Source: Clostridia bacterium (lineage in GTDB: Bacteria > Bacillota_A > Clostridia > Oscillospirales > CAG-272). From it: DNA of 9,237 nucleotides. A program made the translations under genes and the position numbers. The stretch covers positions 1-9,237 of the forward strand of contig JAFTRT010000007.1 of the NCBI GenBank assembly GCA_017462145.1, read 5' to 3'. The notes beneath the pieces were generated by a model, which made no database searches, was not told the DNA's origin, and saw only the letters and a list, made by a program, of their open reading frames with translations. Numbering within the stretch: position 1 is the first letter of the stretch; each line of letters opens with the position of its first letter. Below, in pieces: positions 1-5,177 of this stretch.

Positions 1-22
1 AAGGACAACCAAATCCCATCTT

Positions 23-128
23 AGATCCCTTCGGAACACTATGTGTTCCTCGGTTTTGTATCGGCTCGCTTCGCTCCCTCAACAAAACTTCGACTCGGCG
101 GATTGACCGCCTTCGCTCAGGATGACAC
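23..128 (-). repeat. Dispersed-type intergenic palindromic repeat element
   Basis: This non-coding segment is built from short inverted repeats. GGAACAC/GTGTTCC pairs at 33-39 and 43-49. GTTTTGT/ACAAAAC at 53-59 and 82-88 encloses a purine-poor stretch rich in CTTCGCT-like words. GGCGG/CCGCC pairs at 97-101 and 107-111. Read on the minus strand it begins TGTCATCCTGAGCGAAG and ends near AAGGGATCT. That resembles, from memory, a frequent dispersed intergenic repeat in gut Clostridia and other bacteria. Family membership is recalled and was not searched; the palindromes are seen directly. Boundaries are approximate and the strand is a matter of convention. Confidence 0.55.
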
Positions 129-161
129 GTTGATGAATGGGGAGTCTGATTTTCATTGGTA

Positions 162-222
162 CACCTCATCCACCACTATCGTGGTCCCACTATTCCCTGC
201 CGGGAAAGGCTCCGGTGAGGTG
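162..222. repeat. Three-way-junction intergenic repeat
   Basis: An outer 7-bp stem, CACCTCA (162-168) with TGAGGTG (216-222), encloses two small hairpins. These are ACCAC/GTGGT at 172-176 and 181-185, and TTCCC/GGGAA at 193-197 and 202-206. The arrangement resembles intergenic elements common in Ruminococcaceae-type genomes that start CACCTCATCC and carry a CTTCCCC/GGGGAAG hairpin; this would be a diverged copy. That family assignment is from memory. A further weak stem, CACTC/GAGTG at 227-231 and 240-244, lies just outside. No coding function is proposed. Confidence 0.5.
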
Positions 223-270
223 CGAACACTCACAACGGAGAGTGAAAGAAACAGATTTTTGCTTTGTTTT

Positions 271-343
271 CTAATAAAAAAGAAACCCGATCGGTTAGCA
301 CAGCCCATCTTCGATGGGCTTGTGCAGTGTCCGATGGGTTTCT
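271..343 (-). terminator. Composite hairpin terminator of the araC-to-cyclophilin operon
   Basis: A long two-tier hairpin. The outer arms are AGAAACCC then ATCGG at 281-294 (G289 bulged), pairing with CCGATGGGTTTCT at 331-343. The inner arms are GCACAGCCCATC (298-309) and GATGGGCTTGTGC (313-325, T321 bulged) around a 3-nt loop. On the minus strand the closing arm GGGTTTC is followed directly by a run of six or more T (plus-strand A-run at 276-281). That is the layout of a Rho-independent terminator for leftward transcription. It lies about 225 nt beyond the cyclophilin stop, so the operon would have a long structured 3' end. Confidence 0.7.
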
Positions 344-420
344 CCCTTAGAAAGAGCGTAGCGACTTTTGCTACACAAAGCGTAAGGCGCAAAACCTTTT
401 TTGTGCAGCTCTTTGGGAGA
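341..420. other. Folded intergenic segment with a predicted three-way junction
   Basis: TCTCCC-ttag-AAAGAGC (341-357) and GCTCTTTGGGAGA (408-420) are exact complements apart from the 4-nt ttag insert, giving a 13-bp stem. Inside lie two more stems. One is GTAGC/GCTAC at 358-362 and 370-374. The other is GCGCAAAA against TTTTGTGC at 387-394 and 399-406, which is imperfect (one G-T wobble on the plus strand). The right arm belongs to the first ~85-bp repeat copy, and the left arm abuts the terminator hairpin. It could be part of a 3' untranslated region, a small RNA or the remains of a mobile repeat; the sequence does not decide which. Confidence 0.45.
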
Positions 421-458
421 TTGAGGGCCTTTCTTTTAAGAAAGACCCTCAAAAAACC
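375..458. repeat. Tandem ~85-bp hairpin repeat, copy 1
   Basis: This begins ACAAAGCG, continues through GGCGCAAAAC, a T-run, GCAG and TTTGGGAGATTGAG, and ends in a hairpin at 423-450 followed by AAAAAA. The hairpin pairs GAGGG with CCCTC and CTTTCT with AGAAAG. Position 428/445 is C/A on the plus strand, which becomes a G-U wobble on the minus-strand RNA. The second copy starts 99 bp further on and differs at roughly ten positions. A weak extra stem sits at 387-406. Confidence 0.75.
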
Positions 459-473
459 AAGCACCTATGCAAA

Positions 474-559
474 ACAAAGCGTAGGGCGCAAAACTTTTTT
501 ATGCAGTTCTTTTGGGAGATTGAGAGTCTTTTCTTTCAAGAAAAGACTCTCAAAAAATC
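474..559. repeat. Tandem ~85-bp hairpin repeat, copy 2
   Basis: Same layout as the copy at 375-458: ACAAAGCG, GGGCGCAAAAC, T-run, GCAG, TTTTGGGAGATTGAG, hairpin, AAAAAA. Its hairpin (522-551) is a perfect 13-bp stem with a 4-nt loop. Compared with copy 1, a G-C pair has become A-T (525/548 against 426/447), a change that keeps the pairing. This copy begins only a few bases after the cyclophilin stop codon on the minus strand. It lacks the left arm that lets copy 1 form the larger fold at 341-420. Confidence 0.75.
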
Positions 560-567
560 TTCCAAAA

Positions 568-1074
568 TCATTCCTGAACGATCTCGATGGATTCGATGAC
601 GATGGGTTCCACGGGGACGTCCTGCATATACCAGCCGTAATTGCCGGTTTCGGTATTGGCAATGGCATCCAGCACGTCAAAGCCGTCGGTGAGCATGCCG
701 AAGCCTGCGTACTGACCGTCCAAGTGTGGTGCGTTCTCATGCATGACAAAGAACTGGGAGGATGCCGAGTTGGGCATGGAGGTACGAGCCATGGACAGCA
801 CTCCTCTGGCGTGCTTCAGGTCGTTGGCGGGGAAGCCGTTGGCGGCAAACTCACCTTGAATGGCATCGGTCTCCTTATGTGCCATATCCTCGGTATAACC
901 GCCGCCCTGAATCATAAAGCCGGGGATCACACGGTGGAAGATCAGGCCTGCAAAGAAATTTTGGCGGCAAAGCTCCAAAAAGTTCTCTACGGTTTTGGGT
1001 GCCTTTTCGGGATAAAGCTCGGCGGTCATGGCACCCAGATTGCGAACGTTGATTTTGATGATGGGATGATTCAT
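568..1074 (-). CDS. ppiB: Cyclophilin-type peptidyl-prolyl cis-trans isomerase (cytoplasmic)
   Basis: A 168-residue, single-domain cyclophilin that catalyses cis-trans isomerisation of Xaa-Pro bonds during protein folding. The length is close to the E. coli PpiB type. There is no signal peptide or membrane segment, so it should be cytoplasmic. Active-site motifs are FHRVIPGFMIQGGG (R48, F53, Q56; equivalent to human CypA R55, F60, Q63) and SSQFFV (Q107, F109). The residue equivalent to CypA Trp121, just before LDG, is His117, which in this family usually goes with weak cyclosporin binding. The ATG is preceded by GGAAAAGGAAA. It is the last gene of the left operon, 30 nt after mrnC, and ends in TGA just before the tandem hairpin repeats. 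The family is certain; the symbol is by similarity in size and location. Confidence 0.95.
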   Translation of the reverse strand: MNHPIIKINVRNLGAMTAELYPEKAPKTVENFLELCRQNFFAGLIFHRVIPGFMIQGGGYTEDMAHKETDAIQGEFAANGFPANDLKHARGVLSMARTSMPNSASSQFFVMHENAPHLDGQYAGFGMLTDGFDVLDAIANTETGNYGWYMQDVPVEPIVIESIEIVQE

Positions 1075-1104
1075 AGTGGTATTTCCTTTTCCAAAATATA
1101 AATT

Positions 1105-1497
1105 TTATGCTTCGTTGGGGGTATCGGTGCTGTAGGCAAGGGCGAAGAGCACGGCGATTCGCTCTCGGTTGCCACACAGGTGCAGATAGCCGAACAGGGC
1201 TTCCATTCCCGTTGCGGCTCTGTATTCGGCCACGGTAGCCGAGCGAGGGGTGTTGGTATGCCCTACGTTCCGCCCTCGGCGGAACACGGCTTCCTCCTCC
1301 TCGGTCAGATGGGGGAGCAAGCGCTTCATGGCCTCGGCTTGCATGGGCGCACGAACGTAATCCAGAGCCTTTTGATTGAGTGCGGCAGAGGAGGAAAGCC
1401 CCTGCTTGACCAAGTGCTCACGGACACAAAGCTCCAACACGCAATCGCCCAAATAGGCCAATGCGGCGGTAGAATATTGGTGAAAAGCGGCTTCCAT
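1105..1497 (-). CDS. mrnC: Mini-ribonuclease III (RNase III catalytic domain only)
   Basis: A 130-residue Mini-III enzyme: an RNase III catalytic domain without a double-stranded RNA-binding domain. In Bacillus subtilis it trims the ends of 23S rRNA precursors. The first signature is AYLGDCVLELCVREHLV near the N terminus, with the metal-binding Asp of GD and a nearby Glu. The second is RRGRN, then YRAATGMEALFGYLHL with the second catalytic acidic residue (E of MEAL), followed by GNRERI. The frame is open back to a TTG at 1533 that would overlap the ymdB stop. The ATG at 1495-1497 is preferred because AAAGGA sits 8 nt upstream; the ATG at 1501-1503 is too close to that site. It lies 32 nt after ymdB and 30 nt before the cyclophilin. 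In B. subtilis mrnC sits beside cysS instead. Confidence 0.93.
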   Translation of the reverse strand: MEAAFHQYSTAALAYLGDCVLELCVREHLVKQGLSSSAALNQKALDYVRAPMQAEAMKRLLPHLTEEEEAVFRRGRNVGHTNTPRSATVAEYRAATGMEALFGYLHLCGNRERIAVLFALAYSTDTPNEA

Positions 1498-1503
1498 AGG
1501 CAT

Positions 1504-1512
1504 GTTCCTTTC
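1504..1512 (-). promoter_or_regulatory. Ribosome binding site that fixes the mrnC start
   Basis: On the minus strand this reads AGAAAGGAA. The GGA core is 8 nt from the ATG at 1495-1497 but only 2 nt from the ATG at 1501-1503. It therefore favours the shorter 130-residue Mini-III product and argues against the TTG at 1533. Confidence 0.6.
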
Positions 1513-1529
1513 TTGTGTGGGCACTCTGC

Positions 1530-2303
1530 TCAAAAGCGGATTCGCTGGACGTTGCGGATCTGCATGAGGTTGGATGGATCCAGCTCAAACAGGGCTCCTT
1601 GGGCTTGGATGGGGCCGTCTGCCACTTGAAAATGGGCGGGCATTTTGGTGCGGAATCGCTCGATAACAGCAGCGGGCTCTGAGCCGATAATCCCGTTGGT
1701 GGGGCCTGTCATGCCAAGGTCGGTGATGTAGCCGCTTCCGCAGGGGAGGATCTGCTCGTCTGCCGTCTGCACGTGGGTGTGTGTGCCGAACATGACGGGA
1801 ATACGGCCGTCAAAATAGCGAGCCAAAGCCAGTTTTTCCGAGGTGGCCTCGGCGTGAATGTCCAACAGAGCAGAATCGTATTGCCCCGCCTCTCGCTTCA
1901 AAATGGCATCCACCGTTGCAAAAGGGCAGGCCAAGGGCTCCATCAAGGCAGTACCCAAAATATTGATGCAAAGCAGCCGATAGCCCTGCATGGAGCAGAT
2001 GGCATAGCCTGCTCCGGGGGCAAGGGGGGGATAGTTGGCAGGGCGGATCACGGCGTTGGAATCGCTTAAAAAGGAGTAGAAATCCCGTCTGCCGTAGGTG
2101 TGATTGCCCAATGTGATGAGGTCGGCTCCTGCATCCAAAAGGTCACGGGCATCGTTGGGAGAAATGCCGTGGATATTGGCGGCGTTCTCGCCGTTGACCA
2201 CGGTGAAATCAGCACCCAGCCGATCTCGTTGCTTCCAAAGGTTTTCTTTGAGATAGGTGACGGCGGCAGCCCCCACCACGTCTCCGATGGCAAGTATTTT
2301 CAT
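1530..2303 (-). CDS. ymdB: YmdB-family metallophosphoesterase (2',3'-cyclic nucleotide phosphodiesterase)
   Basis: A 257-residue cytoplasmic metallophosphoesterase. In B. subtilis YmdB hydrolyses 2',3'-cyclic nucleotides, uses a di-iron centre and affects biofilm and motility gene expression. All metal and catalytic positions of the family are present: D8 (GDVVG), E39 and N40 (NGEN), N67 and H68 (GNH), H150 (DIHAE), H175 and H177 (GTHTHVQTAD). The C-terminal signature TDLGMTGP is also present. The length is typical, near 260 residues. After GNHT this copy has YG where many relatives have WD, a minor difference. The start MKILAIGDVVG is the usual family N terminus, although its ribosome binding site (AGAAAGAACG) is weak. 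It sits 30 nt after the threonine aldolase gene and 32 nt before mrnC. The partner gene elsewhere, rny, is not next to it here. Confidence 0.95.
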   Translation of the reverse strand: MKILAIGDVVGAAAVTYLKENLWKQRDRLGADFTVVNGENAANIHGISPNDARDLLDAGADLITLGNHTYGRRDFYSFLSDSNAVIRPANYPPLAPGAGYAICSMQGYRLLCINILGTALMEPLACPFATVDAILKREAGQYDSALLDIHAEATSEKLALARYFDGRIPVMFGTHTHVQTADEQILPCGSGYITDLGMTGPTNGIIGSEPAAVIERFRTKMPAHFQVADGPIQAQGALFELDPSNLMQIRNVQRIRF

Positions 2304-2333
2304 GGATCGTTCTTTCTATGGATCAAATGGTAT

Positions 2334-3374
2334 TCAGGCAAGAAGCTCGGCAAACAGAGCGTCCAGCCCTGCTACATCTTCCTCTGTGGTGGCCCAGCTT
2401 GTGGCAAAGCGGACGACGGTATGGGTGTCATCATAGGGTTCCCACACCGAGAAGACCACATGCTCCTCCAAACGCTTCATCAATTCGTTATCCAAAATGA
2501 CGAACTGTTGATTGGTTGGAGAATCCATGAAGAGGGGAAGTCCCCGTTTGACCAGATTTTCCTTGAGCTTCATGGCCATGAGAATGGCATGGCGGCTGAT
2601 GCGGAAATAGAGATTGTCGGTGAAGAGAGCGTCAAACTGTACGCCCGTCACCCGTCCCTTGGCCAACAGCGCACCGTGCTGCTTGATGGTAGTGAAAAAG
2701 TGAGGGGGGAGATTTTTGCGGGGGAAGACCAATGCTTCGCCGCAAAGAGCTCCTACCTTGGTACCGCCGATGTAAAAAGCGTCACAAAGGGTGGCAATGT
2801 CCGAAAGGGTTACGTCGGTACCGTCGCTCATCAGACCGTAGCCCAGTCTGGCTCCGTCCAAATACAGGGGGATACGGTAGCGACGGCAGATACGGGACAG
2901 CGCTTCCAGCTCCTTTTTGGTGTAAAGGGTTCCGTACTCGGTGGGATGAGAAATATAAACCATGCCGGGGAAGACCATGTGCTCCCACGTGCCGTCTGCG
3001 TGGAACAGAGTCAGGTAATGCTCCAGCTCCTCTGCGGAAAGCTTACCCTCCTTGGCCGGAAGGGTGATGACCTTGTGGCCGGTATATTCGATGGCGCCTG
3101 CCTCATGGCCTGCGATGTGTCCGCTGACAGCGGACACGACGCCGCTGTAGGAGGGAAGCATGGCGTCAATGGCCACCATGTTGGTCTGCGTGCCGCCGGA
3201 GATAAAATAAACGTCGGCATCGGGCGCATCGGCGGCCAGTCGGATTTTCTCCTTGGCACGCTCGGTATAGGAATCAAAGCCGTAGGTGGCAAGGTGCTCC
3301 ATGTTGGAGGCCACCAAAGCCTCCAGTACTTTTTCATGTGCGCCTTCGGTATAGTCATTTGCAAAATAATACAT
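2334..3374 (-). CDS. ltaE: Low-specificity L-threonine aldolase / beta-eliminating lyase family PLP enzyme
   Basis: A 346-residue fold-type I PLP enzyme, expected to cleave L-threonine or allo-threonine to glycine and acetaldehyde. The N terminus YYFANDYTEGAH matches the family start. PLP contacts visible are SGGTQTN (59-65, phosphate cup), H86 (likely ring stacking, SGHIAGHEAGAIE), D173 and R176 in LDGAR, and the Schiff-base lysine K207 in YIGGTKVGA. The length is normal at about 340-350 residues, with no signal peptide. A clear AAAAGGAG lies about 6 nt before the ATG. It is 32 nt downstream of the HAD gene and 30 nt upstream of ymdB, so probably co-transcribed. Related enzymes of this fold include phenylserine aldolases and other beta-eliminating lyases, so the exact substrate is an inference. 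Confidence 0.9.
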   Translation of the reverse strand: MYYFANDYTEGAHEKVLEALVASNMEHLATYGFDSYTERAKEKIRLAADAPDADVYFISGGTQTNMVAIDAMLPSYSGVVSAVSGHIAGHEAGAIEYTGHKVITLPAKEGKLSAEELEHYLTLFHADGTWEHMVFPGMVYISHPTEYGTLYTKKELEALSRICRRYRIPLYLDGARLGYGLMSDGTDVTLSDIATLCDAFYIGGTKVGALCGEALVFPRKNLPPHFFTTIKQHGALLAKGRVTGVQFDALFTDNLYFRISRHAILMAMKLKENLVKRGLPLFMDSPTNQQFVILDNELMKRLEEHVVFSVWEPYDDTHTVVRFATSWATTEEDVAGLDALFAELLA

Positions 3375-3406
3375 AGGATTCTCCTTTTCGGTGGATAATG
3401 GTTTGG

Positions 3407-4198
3407 TTACAGACGGGAGATCAGATCGGCAATGGCATGATCCTCCGCACGGCAGAGAAGCTCATCGGCAACGGCTTTGGCAGATTCCACTGCATTGCCC
3501 ACGGCAAACGAGCGGTCTGCTTCCCGAAGCATGGGAATATCGTTTTCATAGTCGCCCACACAGATCAGCTCATCGGCTCCCAACATCTTGGAAAGCCTTC
3601 TGGCGGTTTTGCCTTTTTCAAAGCGAAGATCCTGTGCCTCAATTCCCACGTTCCAGCTTCGACCTACGGTGTAGCCGGGACCCAGCAGCTCGGCCAACCG
3701 CTCTCGGAGGACAAGGCTTCGTGCTAAGGTGTCCTCCTCGGTCTCCCGCTTGTGGCAGACGATGACCATTTTATAAAGGGAGCGTCCCACGGTGGCAAGG
3801 ATTTCTTCCGTGGGGACGGGAAGCTCGGTATGATAGGAACGAAATTCTCCTGCGGGCATGATGGTCACCCGTTTCAGGTCATCTGCCTCCTGCAGCAATT
3901 GGCGGACGGCGGGCAGCATGGCCGTTCCGTCGGTGTGACCTTCAAACAGGATCTGCTGTTTGGCAAGGTCGTAGATCATGGCACCGTTGAGGCAGATCAT
4001 GGGGGTGTGGAGGGTAAGCGGTACTTGTTCGATCTCCAATATGGTGTGGAATCGGCCGGTACACAGCGTAAAGCGGCCGCCTTTTTCTTCAAATTCGCAA
4101 ATGGCATCCAAATTTTCTTGGGACACCTTGGTCTTGACGGCTAAGGTTCCGTCAAAATCCGAGCAGATGAAAAGTCCTTTGTAGGGTTGTGCGCTCAT
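3407..4198 (-). CDS. Cof-type HAD-superfamily phosphatase
   Basis: A 263-residue haloacid dehalogenase-like hydrolase of the Cof (type IIB) group. These dephosphorylate small phosphorylated metabolites, often sugar phosphates, in the cytoplasm. Motif I is SDFDGTL (nucleophile D14, general acid D16). Motif II is the T-G-R at 47-49. Motif III is the lysine in FEKGKTARRL (K195, possibly K197). Motif IV is GDYENDIPML (D216, D220). The cap domain lies between motifs II and III, at about residues 80-185, as expected for C2B-cap enzymes. The ATG follows the AraC stop by 4 nt, with AGGGTGA overlapping that stop codon as a modest ribosome binding site. This suggests translational coupling to the regulator. 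The substrate cannot be read from the sequence. Confidence 0.92.
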   Translation of the reverse strand: MSAQPYKGLFICSDFDGTLAVKTKVSQENLDAICEFEEKGGRFTLCTGRFHTILEIEQVPLTLHTPMICLNGAMIYDLAKQQILFEGHTDGTAMLPAVRQLLQEADDLKRVTIMPAGEFRSYHTELPVPTEEILATVGRSLYKMVIVCHKRETEEDTLARSLVLRERLAELLGPGYTVGRSWNVGIEAQDLRFEKGKTARRLSKMLGADELICVGDYENDIPMLREADRSFAVGNAVESAKAVADELLCRAEDHAIADLISRL

Positions 4199-4202
4199 GC
4201 GG

Positions 4203-4994
4203 TCACCCTAACTTTCTGCCGGTGCGAGCAAACTCGGACGGTGTTTGCCCCGTAATGCTCTTGAAGACCTTACAGAAATAAGAAGCGTTGGCAAAGCCGA
4301 CCTTGACGGCAATTTCCTCCACGGAGGCGGCGGAGCCGGACAACATCTCTTTGGCTTTGGCAATGCGGTATTGGGCAATGTATTTGGCCGGCGGCATCTT
4401 GAAGACCGCCAAAAAGATAGAGCGGTAATAGGTCTCTCCGATGCCGCACAGATCGGCCAGCATCGGCGTGTAGAGACGGTCGTCGTGGGCGTAATTGGCC
4501 TCAATATATTTGACCGAACGGTGAATGAGGGGGTATTTGCCGCAAAGGGTGTGGGCGTTGGCGTGGATGGTGGCAATCTCGGTCAACAGACCGTAGATGT
4601 CCGACAGGCATTTGGAATGATAGGAGGGACCCTTCAGATTCCAATAATACTGTACCGATCTGACGGCCTCAAAGAGCTCGCTGTCTGCGCCTACAAAATA
4701 CTCACAGACGGGAAGCTCCTCTTCGGTATCCTGGATGTCAAATTCGATGACCGTGCAGGGGCCTGCATCACGGGCGTAGAGCTCGTAGGCGGTCTGCGGA
4801 GGAAGGAACAGAATCTGCTCACTGTCAGCGGTGTATTTTTTGGAGTCGATGGTATAGACCGAGCGGCCGCTATGCTTGAAGATGAGAGCGCAGTGCTCGG
4901 TTTTGGCACGGATCTCGGCCTCATCCTCCAAGGTGTCGCCATACACGTCGAAAATTTTGGATATCATCAATTCGGATATGTCGAATTTTTTCAT
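4203..4994 (-). CDS. AraC-family transcriptional regulator
   Basis: A 263-residue DNA-binding regulator. The N-terminal half (about 1-150) has a cupin-like AraC sensor pattern, including HSGRSVYTIDSKKY and ILFLPPQTAYELYA. The C-terminal half holds two helix-turn-helix motifs. The first is at about 174-218 (LADLCGIGETYYRSIF then KYIAQYRIAKAKEML). The second is at about 224-257 (SVEEIAVKVGFANASYFCKVF then GQTPSEFAR). The frame is open to 5162, but that would run through the promoter. The ATG at 4992-4994 has AGAGAGGA about 9 nt upstream and gives a normal family length. It is the first gene of the left operon, under a strong promoter. Such proteins often control neighbouring sugar-use genes. 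The GH2 gene just upstream is a plausible target, but that is inference, and the ligand is unknown. Confidence 0.93.
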   Translation of the reverse strand: MKKFDISELMISKIFDVYGDTLEDEAEIRAKTEHCALIFKHSGRSVYTIDSKKYTADSEQILFLPPQTAYELYARDAGPCTVIEFDIQDTEEELPVCEYFVGADSELFEAVRSVQYYWNLKGPSYHSKCLSDIYGLLTEIATIHANAHTLCGKYPLIHRSVKYIEANYAHDDRLYTPMLADLCGIGETYYRSIFLAVFKMPPAKYIAQYRIAKAKEMLSGSAASVEEIAVKVGFANASYFCKVFKSITGQTPSEFARTGRKLG

Positions 4995-5064
4995 AAAAAT
5001 CAATTCCTCTCTGACGATTTTTGGGGTGTGACTTTTCAAAAGCCCACTGATCATTACGCTTTTT

Positions 5065-5093
5065 ATTGTAACATATTTTGATTGCGTTGTCAA
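5065..5093 (-). promoter_or_regulatory. Near-consensus sigma-A promoter for the araC operon
   Basis: The minus strand reads TTGACA (5088-5093), 17 bases, then TACAAT (5065-5070). A TG lies one base upstream of the -10, giving an extended -10. The predicted transcription start is near 5058, leaving a leader of about 64 nt before the regulator's ATG. The leader contains a short palindrome CTTTT-N-AAAAG (plus strand 5032-5042), which could be an operator but is weak evidence. The promoter lies just after the GH2 terminator, so it opens a new transcription unit. Confidence 0.85.
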
Positions 5094-5114
5094 TTCTTTG
5101 CCGAAATTTTGTGA

Positions 5115-5156
5115 CGAAAAATAAAAGAAAGCGCAGGTGCGGTTGCACCTGCGCTT
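5115..5156 (-). terminator. Rho-independent terminator of the pyr-GH2 unit
   Basis: A perfect 12-bp stem, AAGCGCAGGTGC with GCACCTGCGCTT (5129-5156), has a 4-nt loop. On the minus strand it is followed by the T-rich tract TTTCTTTTATTTTT. It begins about 20 nt after the GH2 stop codon and separates that unit from the araC promoter. Confidence 0.9.
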
Positions 5157-5177
5157 GACCATCTCCCAAGGGAGAGC

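Noticed and set aside
153..464. 103-codon minus-strand frame in the leftmost gap
   Set aside because: Made of the terminator hairpin, repeat copy 1 and the repeat at 162-222. The protein is low-information and parallels the other repeat copy only because the DNA is repeated.
465..749. 94-codon minus-strand frame
   Set aside because: Begins out of frame inside the cyclophilin gene and continues into repeat copy 2; its similarity to the 153-464 frame reflects the tandem repeat, not a gene family.
43..1101. 352-codon plus-strand open frame
   Set aside because: It runs through palindromic repeats and then antisense to the clear cyclophilin gene. The product resembles no family and is a shadow of minus-strand coding bias.
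1498..1533. TTG start for mrnC overlapping the ymdB stop
   Set aside because: No suitable ribosome binding site was seen for it, while the ATG at 1495-1497 has AAAGGA at ideal spacing and a family-typical N terminus.
2100..3398. 432-codon plus-strand open frame
   Set aside because: Antisense to ymdB and the threonine aldolase gene, both with full catalytic motifs. It shows no domain pattern or convincing ribosome binding site.
4995..5162. 56-codon upstream extension of the AraC regulator
   Set aside because: It would start upstream of the -35 box and translate the promoter itself; the internal ATG has a good ribosome binding site and gives the normal family length.
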